NCBI GenBank assembly: GCA_029378245.1
Contig: JARKIF010000016.1
Location: 1,240,001 to 1,304,000 of the forward strand
Direction of reading: 5' to 3'
Length of the DNA: 64,000 bases
Origin: Roridomyces roridus
Lineage: Eukaryota > Basidiomycota > Agaricomycetes > Agaricales > Mycenaceae
Positions 34,576 through 44,501 of the stretch are shown piece by piece (positions within the stretch are counted from its first letter, which is position 1; each line of letters opens with the position of its first letter). Under the pieces are notes generated by a model that searched no databases, was not told the origin of the DNA, and saw only the letters and a list, made by a program, of their open reading frames with translations. A program made the translations under genes and the position numbers.

Positions 34576-35304
34576 ATGCCCAGAAAAGCTGCCGCTGCTG
34601 CTACCTCCGATGGCGAGACTGCCCCCGCTGCTGAGCCCCGTCGCTCTAGCCGTATCAAGGATCTGCCCAAAGCAGAGGTGCCCGTGAAGAAGGCTGCAAA
34701 GCCCCGTGCCAAGAAGGAGCCAAAGGAGCCAAAGGAGGCCAAGGAGGACGAGGAGGCTGCTGAGAAGCCCAAGCGAGGCCGCAAGCGCAAGGAGGCTCCT
34801 GCTGAAGAAGCCGAGGCCGAGGCTAACGGCGACGCTGGCGACGATGAGGAGGAGGAGGAGGCTCCCCCCGCCAAGAAGGTTCGCATCAAGACCCTCTGTG
34901 TCTACTTTGTCAACTCACTGGGTCTCTCTGCTCAGGCCAAGCCTGCCTCCAAGGCCGCTACCAAAGCTGCTGGGTCCAAGCCCGCTTCCAAGGCTGCTGC
35001 TAAGCCGTCTTCCAAGGCCTCCGTCAAGCCTGCCTCCAAGCCCGCATCCAAGGCCTCCGTCAAGCCTGCGTCTCGTGCTGGCTCCAAGAAACCCGCATCC
35101 AAGGTCAGTGTGCTTATTCCTCGTGGTTATCTTTCATACCGATCGGTATCACACCTACAGGCAAAAGCCACAGCGCCCGCATCCTCTGCGGCCCCTGCTG
35201 AAGAGACTATCGCTGAGGAGACCGAGGCAGAGGCTGCCGCCGCCTCTGATGACGTCGAGCCCAATGCGGAAGCTGAGGTAGAGGCTACCGAAGCCGAAGC
35301 CTGA
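34576..35304 (+). CDS. Lys/Ala-rich histone-H1-like nuclear protein
   Basis: The start is MPRKAAAAATSDGE. Residues about 20-35 contain RRSSRIKDLPK. A basic KAAKPRAKKEPKEPKEAK run, an AT-hook-like PKRGRKRK and an acidic GDDEEEEEAPPAKK patch follow. Then come KPASKA-type repeats resembling an H1 C-terminal tail, and an acidic C-terminus (EETEAEA...). Two introns have good borders (GTTCGC...CTCAG and GTCAGT...TACAG). Both are in phase 0 and open, so the ORF also reads through unspliced. It is probably chromatin-associated. It has no globular H1 domain that I can see, so I do not call it histone H1. Confidence 0.75.
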   Translation: MPRKAAAAATSDGETAPAAEPRRSSRIKDLPKAEVPVKKAAKPRAKKEPKEPKEAKEDEEAAEKPKRGRKRKEAPAEEAEAEANGDAGDDEEEEEAPPAKKVRIKTLCVYFVNSLGLSAQAKPASKAATKAAGSKPASKAAAKPSSKASVKPASKPASKASVKPASRAGSKKPASKVSVLIPRGYLSYRSVSHLQAKATAPASSAAPAEETIAEETEAEAAAASDDVEPNAEAEVEATEAEA

Positions 35305-37766
35305 TCCACCCTCACCATGTAACGAGTGCCTCGAGCATCATGCCCGTCATCTACCTCGTCGTTACGTTCCTCGTTTCCCCCTTCCTCAATCCCTTGCGAT
35401 ACCTCTCCTCCACACGTCCGCGCCACCTCAAAGTACCGTACAATGCGGGTCCTTCTGCAACTCGTTGCCGCCGGACCTCCTCCTTTCCTGTTCTGTATCC
35501 GCGCCGAACCCAATGTATCCGTTCTACAATCTATTTCAACAACCTGTTTTTTGCGCCTGTAGCATTCCTCGAGAATGATGCCTTTCTCTTCGCGTGTACG
35601 AGGCCCGCTCGTATAGTGACGAGCCGCGAGCTCGTCCTCGCCTTTTTCTCCCCATTTCCCATACCATCCTTTCCCCGCTCCCGCCATAGGTGCACAATTC
35701 CGGCATCCTGCCGGTTCTCTTGTGGGGCCTTATCTTTGTCTTGGACGGGAGCTCGGCCACAGCCGTGGCCTGTGCTGCGGTGGTGTTGACGCCACGGCTC
35801 GGTGGTGTCTCTCCTCTGTAGTCCGGGATTTCTTTGCTCCTACGCGGCATCGGACACCTTGTCTTGGACGGGTGCCTGCAGCGTGGGCGCTCGGTGGTCT
35901 CTTTTGCCCAGCGGGCCTGGGCTGCATCATCTCTTCTTTCTCGACATCTCTTCCTTCTCGATGTGTCAGCGTCGTGGGCGGCTTCTTCTTCCTGTACTAT
36001 GGGAGGCTGACACGCTTGGTCTTGAGGACTGGCCCGTCGCCGAGAAGAGTTTCGCCATGGGCATTACCCGTCGGGGGTGTCAGCCGCCTCTTGGGTGTGC
36101 CATGGCCGTGTGTCCTTCCTTTCCCGGCGTGGCGGTGGCGGTGGCGTTCGCAGTGGAGCTGCTCCACTCTCTGGCTGCAGCCCGGCTAGCTAGCTATGAG
36201 GGTGGGGACTGGGGAGTTTCTACCACTCTTGCATGTCATAGCCGGCTCCACCTCCCTCGGACGCTGGACGAGGAGTTGCGTGCGTCAGTCCCATTTGTGC
36301 CGTTTTCCAAGATTGTATGTGTCTCCGAGTCGTTGCGGCAGCTTATATTGGCTGTTGTCCAGTCCACGACGCAGCGAGCGGTACGATGTCCGTCTATACC
36401 GGGTCTCCCAGTGGTGGGAGACTGCAGGCCAGCTGCGTCACCCGAGTCTCGGGGGGCTGAGCGCTATTTACTTAGACTGTTCTTCACGGGGTCCGTATTC
36501 TCGTTTTGGCGTCGGGATGAGGGCACGGGATGTGTGGGGCGCATGTGTAGCCGATTCCCTATACTTCGGGGGCTTCCTCACGGTCGTTCCAGTTTGGCTG
36601 CTGCTTGTGGTACCACGGGAGGGGTGTAAGTGCTGCTGCTAACGATGCTTCCCGATTGATGTCTGTGGGGCCTGTCGCAGCTCGTCGTGCTATCCACATA
36701 CATATCGTGACGAACAACAATGCCCGTGTATTGCTCGAGTACAATTCCATTCCAATAACTTTTAGGTGATCAAATGGTCGGAGTTGTCGAGCTCAAGTTG
36801 CTGGAAGCATCTGTGCCTACTGAGGACTCGGTACTGTGCACATTTGCTCTATGGCTCTGTGGAAGGACGATTCTCAGGCGGGTGCTAATCTGTTCCCCAA
36901 GTCAGCCTTGAGGTTTTCGCAATGCTCCTGGCTCGGGGAGGGGATTAATCGTGCGTCATTCTCATTCTCCTCAGAATACGTTCTCTACCAAAGCGCTACA
37001 TATCTGCCAATCCCGTTGGGCCTGAAGCACCAATGGGTTCCGCACCTTCAACTCGGATACCACTCATGGTTTATCGATGTTCTGCAACAACATTCCCTGA
37101 AAACTGAGCGCCCTTTACAGAATCTATTTAGCTTTCTTTCCTCCGCATTCATTTGTACCATTTCAGTGGAAACCTACTTATTCGGATACTTACAGGCGGA
37201 CTTTACCGGCGCGAGCATTACCGAGAGTTAAACGAACCCTGTGTGCGCAAAGACAGCCCGGTGAGTCAAGCCCCCGAGTGCTCGACTTTGTGTGCCATCG
37301 CGGATTTCTCGTATCACAAGGTCATCGCAGATCCTCCGAGTAAATGGACGAGCGCTCATTGTAGATTTGGGGCACTGGACTTCCGGCGGATAAGTTATAA
37401 CTTGCGTCCCGTTCCACCCGCAGGCAGCGTGAAACCCACTTACCAACCCATCTGCATTTATTTTGCAGGCACTCATTGGGTATTCACGAATGCGACGTCT
37501 TTCAACGAAAGGAGACCTGGAGGTAAGGGCCTGTGTTAATAGGCCTTTCCCTGTACTGAGATCGTGTTTGTAGCGAATGTATGTACGCGGGGGTTTCGAG
37601 CAGGTTCATTCCGCGGTTTACGCATCCATGGATGAGGAATAAACTCCGGGACGATTAGATGGTATATAGTAACTAGTGTACTCGACAAGCGACTCGTTCA
37701 ACAAGTCGTGTCCTCGATCATCTATGGATGCCATCGTGCTCACACATCCAACATCGCGAAGCTGGT
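35305..37766. other. 2.5-kb stretch without a recognised gene
   Basis: From 35305 to about 36650 the plus strand is GC-rich with few stops and several overlapping ORFs (longest 35802-36629, 275 codons). None shows a known domain, a conserved paralog or sensible splice structure. From 36650 to 37766 the sequence is AT-richer with no candidate gene. It could hold the 3' UTR of the H1-like gene, a non-coding transcript or a decayed element; nothing in it decides between these. Confidence 0.4.
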
Positions 37767-38687
37767 TTAAAAATTGTCAACATCTCTTCCTTTGGAATGA
37801 ATACACTCACCCGGCACGATCTGCCCTTTCCTCTTCTTCTCAACAAACTCCTCCGCAAGGATCCAAAAATCCTTCTCCCCACGCCTACCCGCCTCCCAAT
37901 CACGCGCAAAGTTATTATGCGAATGGTCCTTTGCCATGAGAACAAAGCGGGGTTCGTCCTCGATCGCAAGGCGCCCGCAGATATCCGCCAGCCCCCACTC
38001 GGGCTCGATTTCCGTGTGCATATTCACGAGCACCCTCAGGCCTTTACACCCCGCGAAAACGATCTGAAGCTGTCTCCTATGGACGAAGGAGTTTAGGCAG
38101 AGATGCGTCAGTGCGGGGAGGAGGGTGAGTGCGTCGAATGATTTGTCCTTGTGTAGGAAATCAATGAGGTCGAGGTGCGTTGCGTGCATAAAGGCGGGGT
38201 GCGGCAGGTTTTGCAGGATGGAGCCGTTGTCGAAGAGCTGTGCGAGGGAGACTGTTATGCGTTTGAGGCGCTTCGTCTCCAGGAGGGGAAGTATGGACGG
38301 ATTGGTTGACATGATCACAAAATTTGTGAGGCTGTTGCAGGAGGAGAGGACAAAGTGTAGTTCGGTGGAGAGCCATGGGCTGTTGTGGACGAATAGGTTC
38401 TGCAAGCTGGATTGCAGGAATTCGGAGTTGTCAGGCCCCATGGATTGGATGGTCTTCAGGAACCTGGTCCACGGCTCCGAGTTGGTTTTGACCATTAGCG
38501 TGCGGTATAGCAATGGGTGAATCCTGTCTCAAATGTGTTAACGGTCAAGTATGTTGATTTTTTTTGTTGTTTACCATGCATAAATGCGACGGGCTACTCG
38601 CAGAAAGGCGGGTATGCTCGCCTTGTGCGAGAGAGCGGCGCATTCGAAGATGTCCCGTTCCAATTCTGGTGGTAAGAAGGGGCCCAT
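37767..38687 (-). CDS. Small LRR-like protein, LERDIFE family, copy 1
   Basis: Exons 38687-38575 and 38523-37767 give 870 nt and 289 residues. The N-terminus MGPFLPPELERDIFECAALS is an F-box-like helix pair, followed by IPAFLRVARRIYAW. The intron splits the Trp codon, as in all copies. After IHPLLYRTLMV come leucine-rich stretches (HATHLDLIDFL, LPALTHLCLNSF). The C-terminus is a conserved basic WEAGRRGEKDFWILAEEFVE. Relatives are at 49329, 60147 and 63192. This is a multicopy agaricomycete family without known function. The divergent neighbour Vps68 starts 285 bp away. Confidence 0.82.
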
Positions 38688-38972
38688 GAAGAGCGGTCTC
38701 AGCTTGATCGTCCCTGTGTCAGTTTTTCATGCGAAAAGGAGATTCTTCGTCAAGTTCTCAGATCGACTCGACATCTTCAGCAAAGTGACAGCCAAGCGGC
38801 GGGCTTGCGGTCGTGAAATATCGATTGAGTATCCAGCTGCATGAGATTTCAGATCCAGCTAGATATTATTCGAATGCGTAACAGTATAAAGAGCTGCAGC
38901 TTGGAGCGCATGAGGGTTTGCAGAGAGGAGGAAGCTGCCTAATCTGGAAATGCGGTGCACTGACGTAAACCC

Positions 38973-39632
38973 ATGTCTCTTCCTCACGCAAACTACGACC
39001 CTCGGCGGGTGTGCCTCAATCCGTTCCCGGAGGTCGATTTTAGCAAATATCGTCGAACCGTCGGCGTATACATCGCAGGTGGCCTCGTACGTCCCGCCGG
39101 AAGCCCTCCCAGGCCGCCACATACTGAGCTGCGCACCCACAGTTTGCGCTCGCCAACTGGCTTTTCTTCGACGCCTGCATCCTCTCAGCGCACGCAAAGA
39201 CACCATGGGGGCAACCCGACACTCCCGTCCCCGTGCACGTCACCTTTGTCGACTGGATTCCCGGACTGTGCTCGCTCCTCGGGTACCTCGTCATCAACCT
39301 CATCGACAAGGATAGGATCCGAGGCCAGGACGGGTTCGGCGACCCCCGCGCTGTGTGGCGCGCGCGCCTCTTTTTGTTTATTGGGTTTGCTTTGATGGCA
39401 GGAGGTGTGGCTGGTAGCGTCGTGCGTCCCTTTGCAAATGATTTTTTTCCCGGGCTAACCCAAGGACCAGACTGTGCTGGTGATCAAGTACATCGTCCCT
39501 GACCACGCGGAGCAGTTCAAGTACTATGGCTATGCGAATGTCTCGCAGAACGTCGCGCTCATGCTGTCGGTCGTCGTCTTGTGGATGGCGCAAAACTCGA
39601 GCGACGAGTACGAATACAATCTCACTCTCTGA
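38973..39632 (+). CDS. vps68: Vps68/UPF0220 membrane protein
   Basis: Exons 38973-39086, 39143-39421 and 39471-39632, all phase 0, give 555 nt and 184 residues. The start is MSLPHANYDPRRVCLNPFPE. Four hydrophobic segments are visible: VGVYIAGGLFALANWLFFDA, VDWIPGLCSLLGYLVINLI, RLFLFIGFALMAGGVAGS and VSQNVALMLSVVVLWMA. WGQPDTPVPVHVTFVDW and the C-terminal SSDEYEYNLTL are typical of the family. Yeast Vps68 is an endosomal/vacuolar sorting protein. It has single-copy housekeeping character and appears intact. Confidence 0.9.
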
Positions 39633-39804
39633 AAAGGGCATCGTCATCTACTTTTGCTTATTGTTTATTTGTCCACTGATATGTAGGAGGAGTCTCTTCT
39701 GTGTACCTGTAGATGTAACGGCTGTCGGAACAAGAATTTCTTCCCGAGACCGCAAGGAAAACCTTGCGTTTCGTTCTTCCTGCACTACATCTTTGTTGAA
39801 GAAG

Positions 39805-40115
39805 CTTGGTGAGCACTACTCGTGATCTTCGTGGACGCCAGTACATATCAAGGAATCAAATGTACCTGAGGTAGCGGCGAATCAAGTTCGCCATTGGTTC
39901 TTTCCCCGCATTCAATAACAATCCCGCTGTACTAGGACAGCGGCCCCAGGTATTTACTGATGCTATCAGCGCAATGGCCAAGTGTATAAAATGCGCCGAA
40001 ACCGCCCCAATGACCCCAGCAAGCATTCTTCATTCGCCCCACGATCTGCGATCGTCCACCTTCTTTTATTCGACTGCACGCATCCAACCCTTTTTGCTGC
40101 TTTGCCATCTGCCCA
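39805..40115 (+). promoter_or_regulatory. Promoter of secreted protein 1, with TATAAA
   Basis: TATAAA lies at 39985-39990, 126 bp before the ATG. The stretch from it to the ATG is nearly identical to that before the second copy (41985-42101), including CGCCGAAACCGCCCCAATGA. The upstream part 39805-39940 (GTGGACGCCAGTACATATCA-type sequence) is repeated at about 41240-41390. Confidence 0.6.
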
Positions 40116-40430
40116 ATGCGTTTCAACCTCCCCCTCCTCGCGCTCACAACCACCCTGGCCCTCGTTGCTGCTGTACCCCTGGGCACTCAATACCCTGTAC
40201 GTACCCGGCCGGGCTCACCATTTTTTCGGCAGAGAACTTCAAACTGACCGAGTGTACAGAAACCTAGGGCTGGCGTTGTTCAGCGAGAGCCTGGTGTCCG
40301 CATCGCGTCGGACTCAGTTTCAGCCAGGGGGTCCTTCACGAACGCGGACTTCAATATCACCGTGCAGGCACTGGCGACCATTGTACAGGACCTTCAGAAG
40401 GTCGTCCAAGTGATTTGTCAAGACTTTTAG
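40116..40430 (+). CDS. Small secreted protein 1
   Basis: Exons 40116-40196 and 40260-40430 give 252 nt and 83 residues. The signal peptide is MRFNLPLLALTTTLALVAAV, with likely cleavage after Ala-Ala-Val or nearby. The mature part begins PLGTQYPKPRAG and ends with a helix-like ALATIVQDLQKVVQVICQDF. It has one cysteine and no known domain. The intron is GTACGT...GTACAG. The paralog at 42102-42408 has exactly the same exon lengths, which supports both as real genes. It looks like an effector-type or wall-type small secreted protein; the role is unknown. Confidence 0.78.
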
Positions 40431-40638
40431 GTCACCGATCTCCAGTACCGTTCCAAGACTTTCAAGTTCAGGATGACACCCGGACGATTGCGACGGTTGT
40501 TGAACTTGATTGCAGATGGGAAATTAGTTAATATTGACCGCGAGATACCATGGGGGTTGCTGACGAAGGATTATTTGATATTTAAACCAGTGAACGTAGG
40601 AGACTGTTGGAAGTTCTGGAGAGCGCATTCGTGTTGAG

Positions 40639-41012
40639 TCAACTACTTGGTACATACTTGCTCTGAAGCATCCTCGCTACATCAAAAAACCACCTTTCCA
40701 ACTCACCTCCCCAACCACCGATCCTACGCATTCCCCGGCGACGTCCGTCGAGAGCATTAATATTAGCGCCTTCTTGAACTTCCACCCAGGCGTGACTCGG
40801 AATAAGTCCAATCTCAGGCATCCTTTCGCGCTGCTGTCTCCGCAGACGCCAATGGTGCGATATACACCACCACACGACACTGCTTCTCGATAAGAACACC
40901 TCGGTGAAGCGCTCGGAGCAGCCTGGACTGCATGGAGGGACCATACCCAGTAAGCGGCAGAGCGTGCGACGGAGTACTCGGGAGAGGGTGAGCGCCAGAG
41001 GTGGGTCGAGCC
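40639..41012 (-). pseudogene. 3'-exon fragment of the P-loop kinase
   Basis: This corresponds to the last exon of the kinase gene at 42536-43393 (LDPPLALTLSRVLRRTLCRL, then VWWCISHHWRLRRQQ and RRIGGWGGELERWF). The exons carrying the Walker A loop are absent; the sequence beyond 41050 is the duplicated secreted-protein promoter instead. The old intron acceptor CAG has become CGG. The coding part itself is still open. It is a by-product of the secreted-protein segmental duplication. Confidence 0.8.
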
Positions 41013-42101
41013 CCGGTAATATTCGTAATTCGTAGGAGCGACATGAGAGAAAAGTACGAAAAATCAACCAAATGCTTTGATCCTTCATGGCTGCTTTGAA
41101 TCTGAGCCAATCCATGGCAAGCAAATTGGGTTGTCAAATTCTGACATCCCCACACATATTTCACAATTTGGCCCAGCCCTTCGACTCTCGAGCGGAACAA
41201 GGGCAGAATTATCAATGCAACACTTCCGGTTACTTTCCGTCATGATGTACTCGTGATTTTCGTGGAAACCAGTACATATCGAGGAATTCAAAGTACCTGG
41301 GGTAGCTGCGAATCAAGCTCGCCATTGGCTGAGCGCTGACACCCCGCATTCCCGCTGTATGTACTACGTGGGACAGCGGCCGGGTATCCTCCACCGTATG
41401 CAGCCCACTACACGTAGTCCGGAAAGTGACCGGAAATCCATGTAAGTATGCTGGTTTTTCCCATTATCCGTTTGTGCCGAAATTTGTTCTCAGCATTCTT
41501 TGGGACGGATGTACTCCCCCGAGGTCAAAGATACCCGTCCAGAACGTCTGCATTGAACAATTGAGGATGAAAGTTTCTGCACTCCCAAAGGTTGAAAATT
41601 GGCCGAAGATCTGTTTACTGTGAGCTTCTTGGGTGGATCTGGGTGGCTCCAAGGACGATACTGTACTGTAGGAATCATGTATCAGTATCTGAGAAGGAAT
41701 TATGCCAGGACATGCCTCCTCAGTGCAAAAATAACGCTCTAGATTTCACAACATATCAGCACGAAAATCAACCAAATGTTTTGATCTCATGGCTGCTAAT
41801 CTGAGCCAATCCATGGCAAGCAAATTGCGTTGTCAACTTCTGACACCCCCACACATATTTCAATGACACAACATCCACTTTGGCCCAGCTCTTCGACTCT
41901 CAAACGGAACAAGAGCGGAATTATCAATGCAACCCTTCCGGTTACTTTCCGTGAGGACGTGTACAGCGCGATTGTCAAGCGTATAAAAGGCGCCGAAACC
42001 GCCCCAATGACCCCAGCAAACATTCTTCATTCGCCCTACGATCTGGGATCGTACCTCTTTTCATTCATTCGACTCCACACATCCAACTGTTTTTCGCCCT
42101 C

Positions 42102-42408
42102 ATGCGTTTCAACCTCTCCCTCCTCACGCTCACAACCAGCCTGGCCCTGGTTGCTGCTGTTCCCCTCGGCACTCAATACCCAGTACGTACTCGGCCGGGT
42201 TCACCGGAGGGAAATTCAGAACTGACCGAGTGTACAGAAACCTAGGGCTGGCGTTGCTCAGCGAGAGCCTGGCGCCCACGTCGTGCCGGAACCGGTTTTA
42301 GCCGGGGAGTCCTTCGCAACCACGGGCATCAATATCACCGTACAGGCACTGGCGAGCATCGTACAGGACCTCCAGAAGCTCGTCCAGGACGTTCAGGCGG
42401 CAAATTAA
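42102..42408 (+). CDS. Small secreted protein 2
   Basis: Exons 42102-42182 and 42238-42408 give 252 nt and 83 residues, the same as copy 1. The signal peptide is MRFNLSLLTLTTSLALVAAV, followed by PLGTQYPKPRAGVAQREPGA. The middle segment is the most divergent (residues about 42-57). The C-terminus is INITVQALASIVQDLQKLVQ-DVQAAN and has no cysteine, unlike copy 1. TATAAAA is at 41992-41998. The conserved signal peptide and C-terminal helix with a changed middle suggest selection on a secreted product rather than decay. Confidence 0.78.
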
Positions 42409-42535
42409 ATAATATTGACCGCGAGATGTCACTGTGGTTGCGGCTCGAATGTATTTGATATATATTTGAACCAGTGTTGGATTGATTACGTTGGAGAGGA
42501 AGGGTCTGCTTATACAAAGCGCATTTCGTGTTGAG

Positions 42536-43393
42536 TCAACTTGGTACATACTTGCTCCGAAGCATCCTCGCTACATCGACAAACCACCTTTCTAACTCGT
42601 CTCCCCATCCACCGATCCTACGCATTCTCCGGCGACGTCCATCGCTTGCACCTCCTGAGTCCAAGGCTTGACTAGGGCTAGGACTAAGCCCCATCTCATC
42701 CATCCTCTCCCATTGACGTCTCCGCAGGCGCCAATGATGTGATATGCACCACCACACGACGCTGCTTTTTGAGAAGAACACCTCGGTGAAGCGTTCGGAG
42801 CAGCCTGGGCTGCATGGAGGGACCAGACGTAGTAAACGGAGGAATGTGCGGCGGATTACTCGGGAGAGGGTGAGCGCTAGAGGTGGGTCGAGCCCTGGTA
42901 ATCGTAATTCGTGAATCGGCGTTGAAATAAATAAATAAGAGAAAAAGAGGAGAACGGCGCACAGATCACATCCGTCTCAGCATCGTCGATCATCGTCCCA
43001 GCTTTGACGCTGTAATTGCCATCTACGACCCAGCCGTTGGGGGCGGCTGCGAGTGCTTGGGCCACTTTTTTGCGTAGTTCGGAGGGGGAGGATTGGACCC
43101 AGTCTGGGTTCCAGTACAACGCGTCGAGGGAGATGAAGGGGACGCCTAGAATGTCTGCGAGCCGCTTGCCGACTGTGCTCTGATGAAGGTGAGTGAGGTG
43201 AGTGGGCGAATTTATTGGGGATTTGATTACTTGCCTTGCCTGCGCCTGGAGATCGCGGAAGATTGAATTGTGACTGGTTCATGCTGTGAAGAGACGCACC
43301 GCAGTTACCCACAATGCGGATTCTATACCTCCCATTTGCATCGCCCAGTAGCGGTGGGAGCGACATAAGAGAATTGCGTGGCTGCCACCTCAT
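42536..43393 (-). CDS. Adenylate-kinase-like P-loop NTPase, copy A
   Basis: The exons are 43393-43300, an 11-nt microexon 43245-43235, 43179-42963 and 42894-42536. They total 681 nt (226 residues), or 217 residues from the inner ATG at 43366, which matches copy B. The Walker A motif VGNCGAGKSTVGKRLA is assembled from three exons. The microexon supplies most of GAGK and is followed by a GC-AG intron (GCAAGT at 43234). Next are VPFISLDALYWNPDWVQSS, NGWVVDGNYS and TDVIWLDPPLAL, the usual layout of FlaR/adenylate-kinase-like small-molecule kinases. The substrate is unknown. The stop TGA is at 42538-42536. Confidence 0.82.
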
Positions 43394-43457
43394 TTTCCCA
43401 AGGTCATGTAAAATAATATATTCACCGATTAGTTATGCAGCCAACAGAGATCTCGAG

Positions 43458-44217
43458 CTACTTGCTCCGAACCATCTTTTCCACATCCGCGAACCACCTC
43501 CGCAACTCGCCTCCCCAGCCTCCAAGCCGCCGCATCCTCCGCCCGTCGACGTCCGTGCCGACATTGACGCCAATTTTCTGCATCCTTTCGCCCTCGCGCC
43601 TCCGGAGAATCCAGTGCCGTGAAAGGCACCACCAGATGATGCTGTCTTTCGAGAACAATACTTCCGTGAGGCGTTCGTTGCAACCGGATTGGCATGGCGG
43701 GGCGAGACGGAGCAGGCGGAGGACCGTGCGCCAGATGAGCCGAGGGAGGTAGAGCGCAAGAGGCGGGTCCAGCCCTGGTGGTTTAGCATTCACAACTTGG
43801 GGAGGAGAGGAAGGATAGGAAATTCACAGATGACGTCCGTTGAGACGGCTTCGAGCATAGGGCCGACTCTGTTGGAAAAGTTCCCGTCTACGACCCACCC
43901 GTTGGGCGCGTTGGCGAGCGCGGCAGCGACGTTGGCTTGCAGCTCCTCGGTCGTCGACTGTTCCCAGCCTGGTTTCCAGAAGAGCGTGTCGAGTGGGATG
44001 AAGGGGACGCCGAGGAGATTCGCGAGACGCTCGCCGATGGTGCTCTAAGGGAAGTTTTTATCCGTGTCAAGAGCAGAATTTGCTGGACTTGCCTTGCCCG
44101 TTCCTGAGAGTGTCAGCGCCGTGAGTGGTGCCGCTGGTGCAGCAGCTTACCGGAGTTTCCGACGATGTGGATTCTGTATTTCCCCTCTGCGTCGCCGAGC
44201 AATGGTGGTGGTGCCAT
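43458..44217 (-). CDS. Adenylate-kinase-like P-loop NTPase, copy B
   Basis: The exons are 44217-44151, microexon 44103-44093 (11 nt), 44044-43828 and 43774-43458. They total 612 nt and 203 residues. The start MAPPPLLGDAEGKYRIHIVG leads into Walker A GNSGTGKSTIGERLA. The intron after the microexon starts GCAAGT at 44092 (GC-AG), exactly as in copy A. The conserved steps are VPFIPLDTLFWKPGWEQS, NGWVVDGNFS and TDVIWLDPPLALYL; the C-terminus is RRLGGWGGELRRWFADVEKM. It is tail-to-head with copy A, so an older tandem duplicate. It is divergent from the acyl-CoA dehydrogenase 285 bp away. Confidence 0.85.
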
Positions 44218-44501
44218 GAAGAAGAGCGTTGTCGAGTGAGTCACTGCCTGCGACGACTTTATGAAGTTTTTCGGGACCGTGATACCGATCTGCGTCCGTG
44301 CGTAAAGGAGCCTTGGAGAGCAAGTTGAGAGCAAGGGGAGTCAACAGCAATACCGAGACCCAGGGCTTGTCGTATAGACTCTCCGAGCTGCAAGGACGAA
44401 GAGGGCAAAAATACGCTTCGCCGATCACAGAAGCGGATCAACGATGCGGGGCCCCGATCACGATTTAAGCCGGCTCCGGCACCAGCTTGCTCCCGACCAC
44501 A

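Larger units (their letters stand above)
39805..42894 (+). repeat. Tandem segmental duplication (secreted protein plus kinase 3' end)
   Basis: The unit 39960-41040 (TATA box, secreted protein 1, kinase 3' exon) is repeated at 41970-42910 in the same order and orientation. Bases 41085-41400 carry an additional copy of the upstream region (CAATCCATGGCAAGCAAATT, then TATCAATGCAACACTTCCGG) without a secreted-protein gene behind it. Bases 41790-41960 carry it again in front of copy 2. The unit has therefore been copied or rearranged more than once. Bases 41400-41780 show nothing recognised. Confidence 0.7.

Noticed and set aside
34576..35304. Calling the Lys/Ala-rich protein histone H1
   Set aside because: The basic KPASKA-type tail resembles H1, but there is no winged-helix globular domain and there are two acidic blocks.
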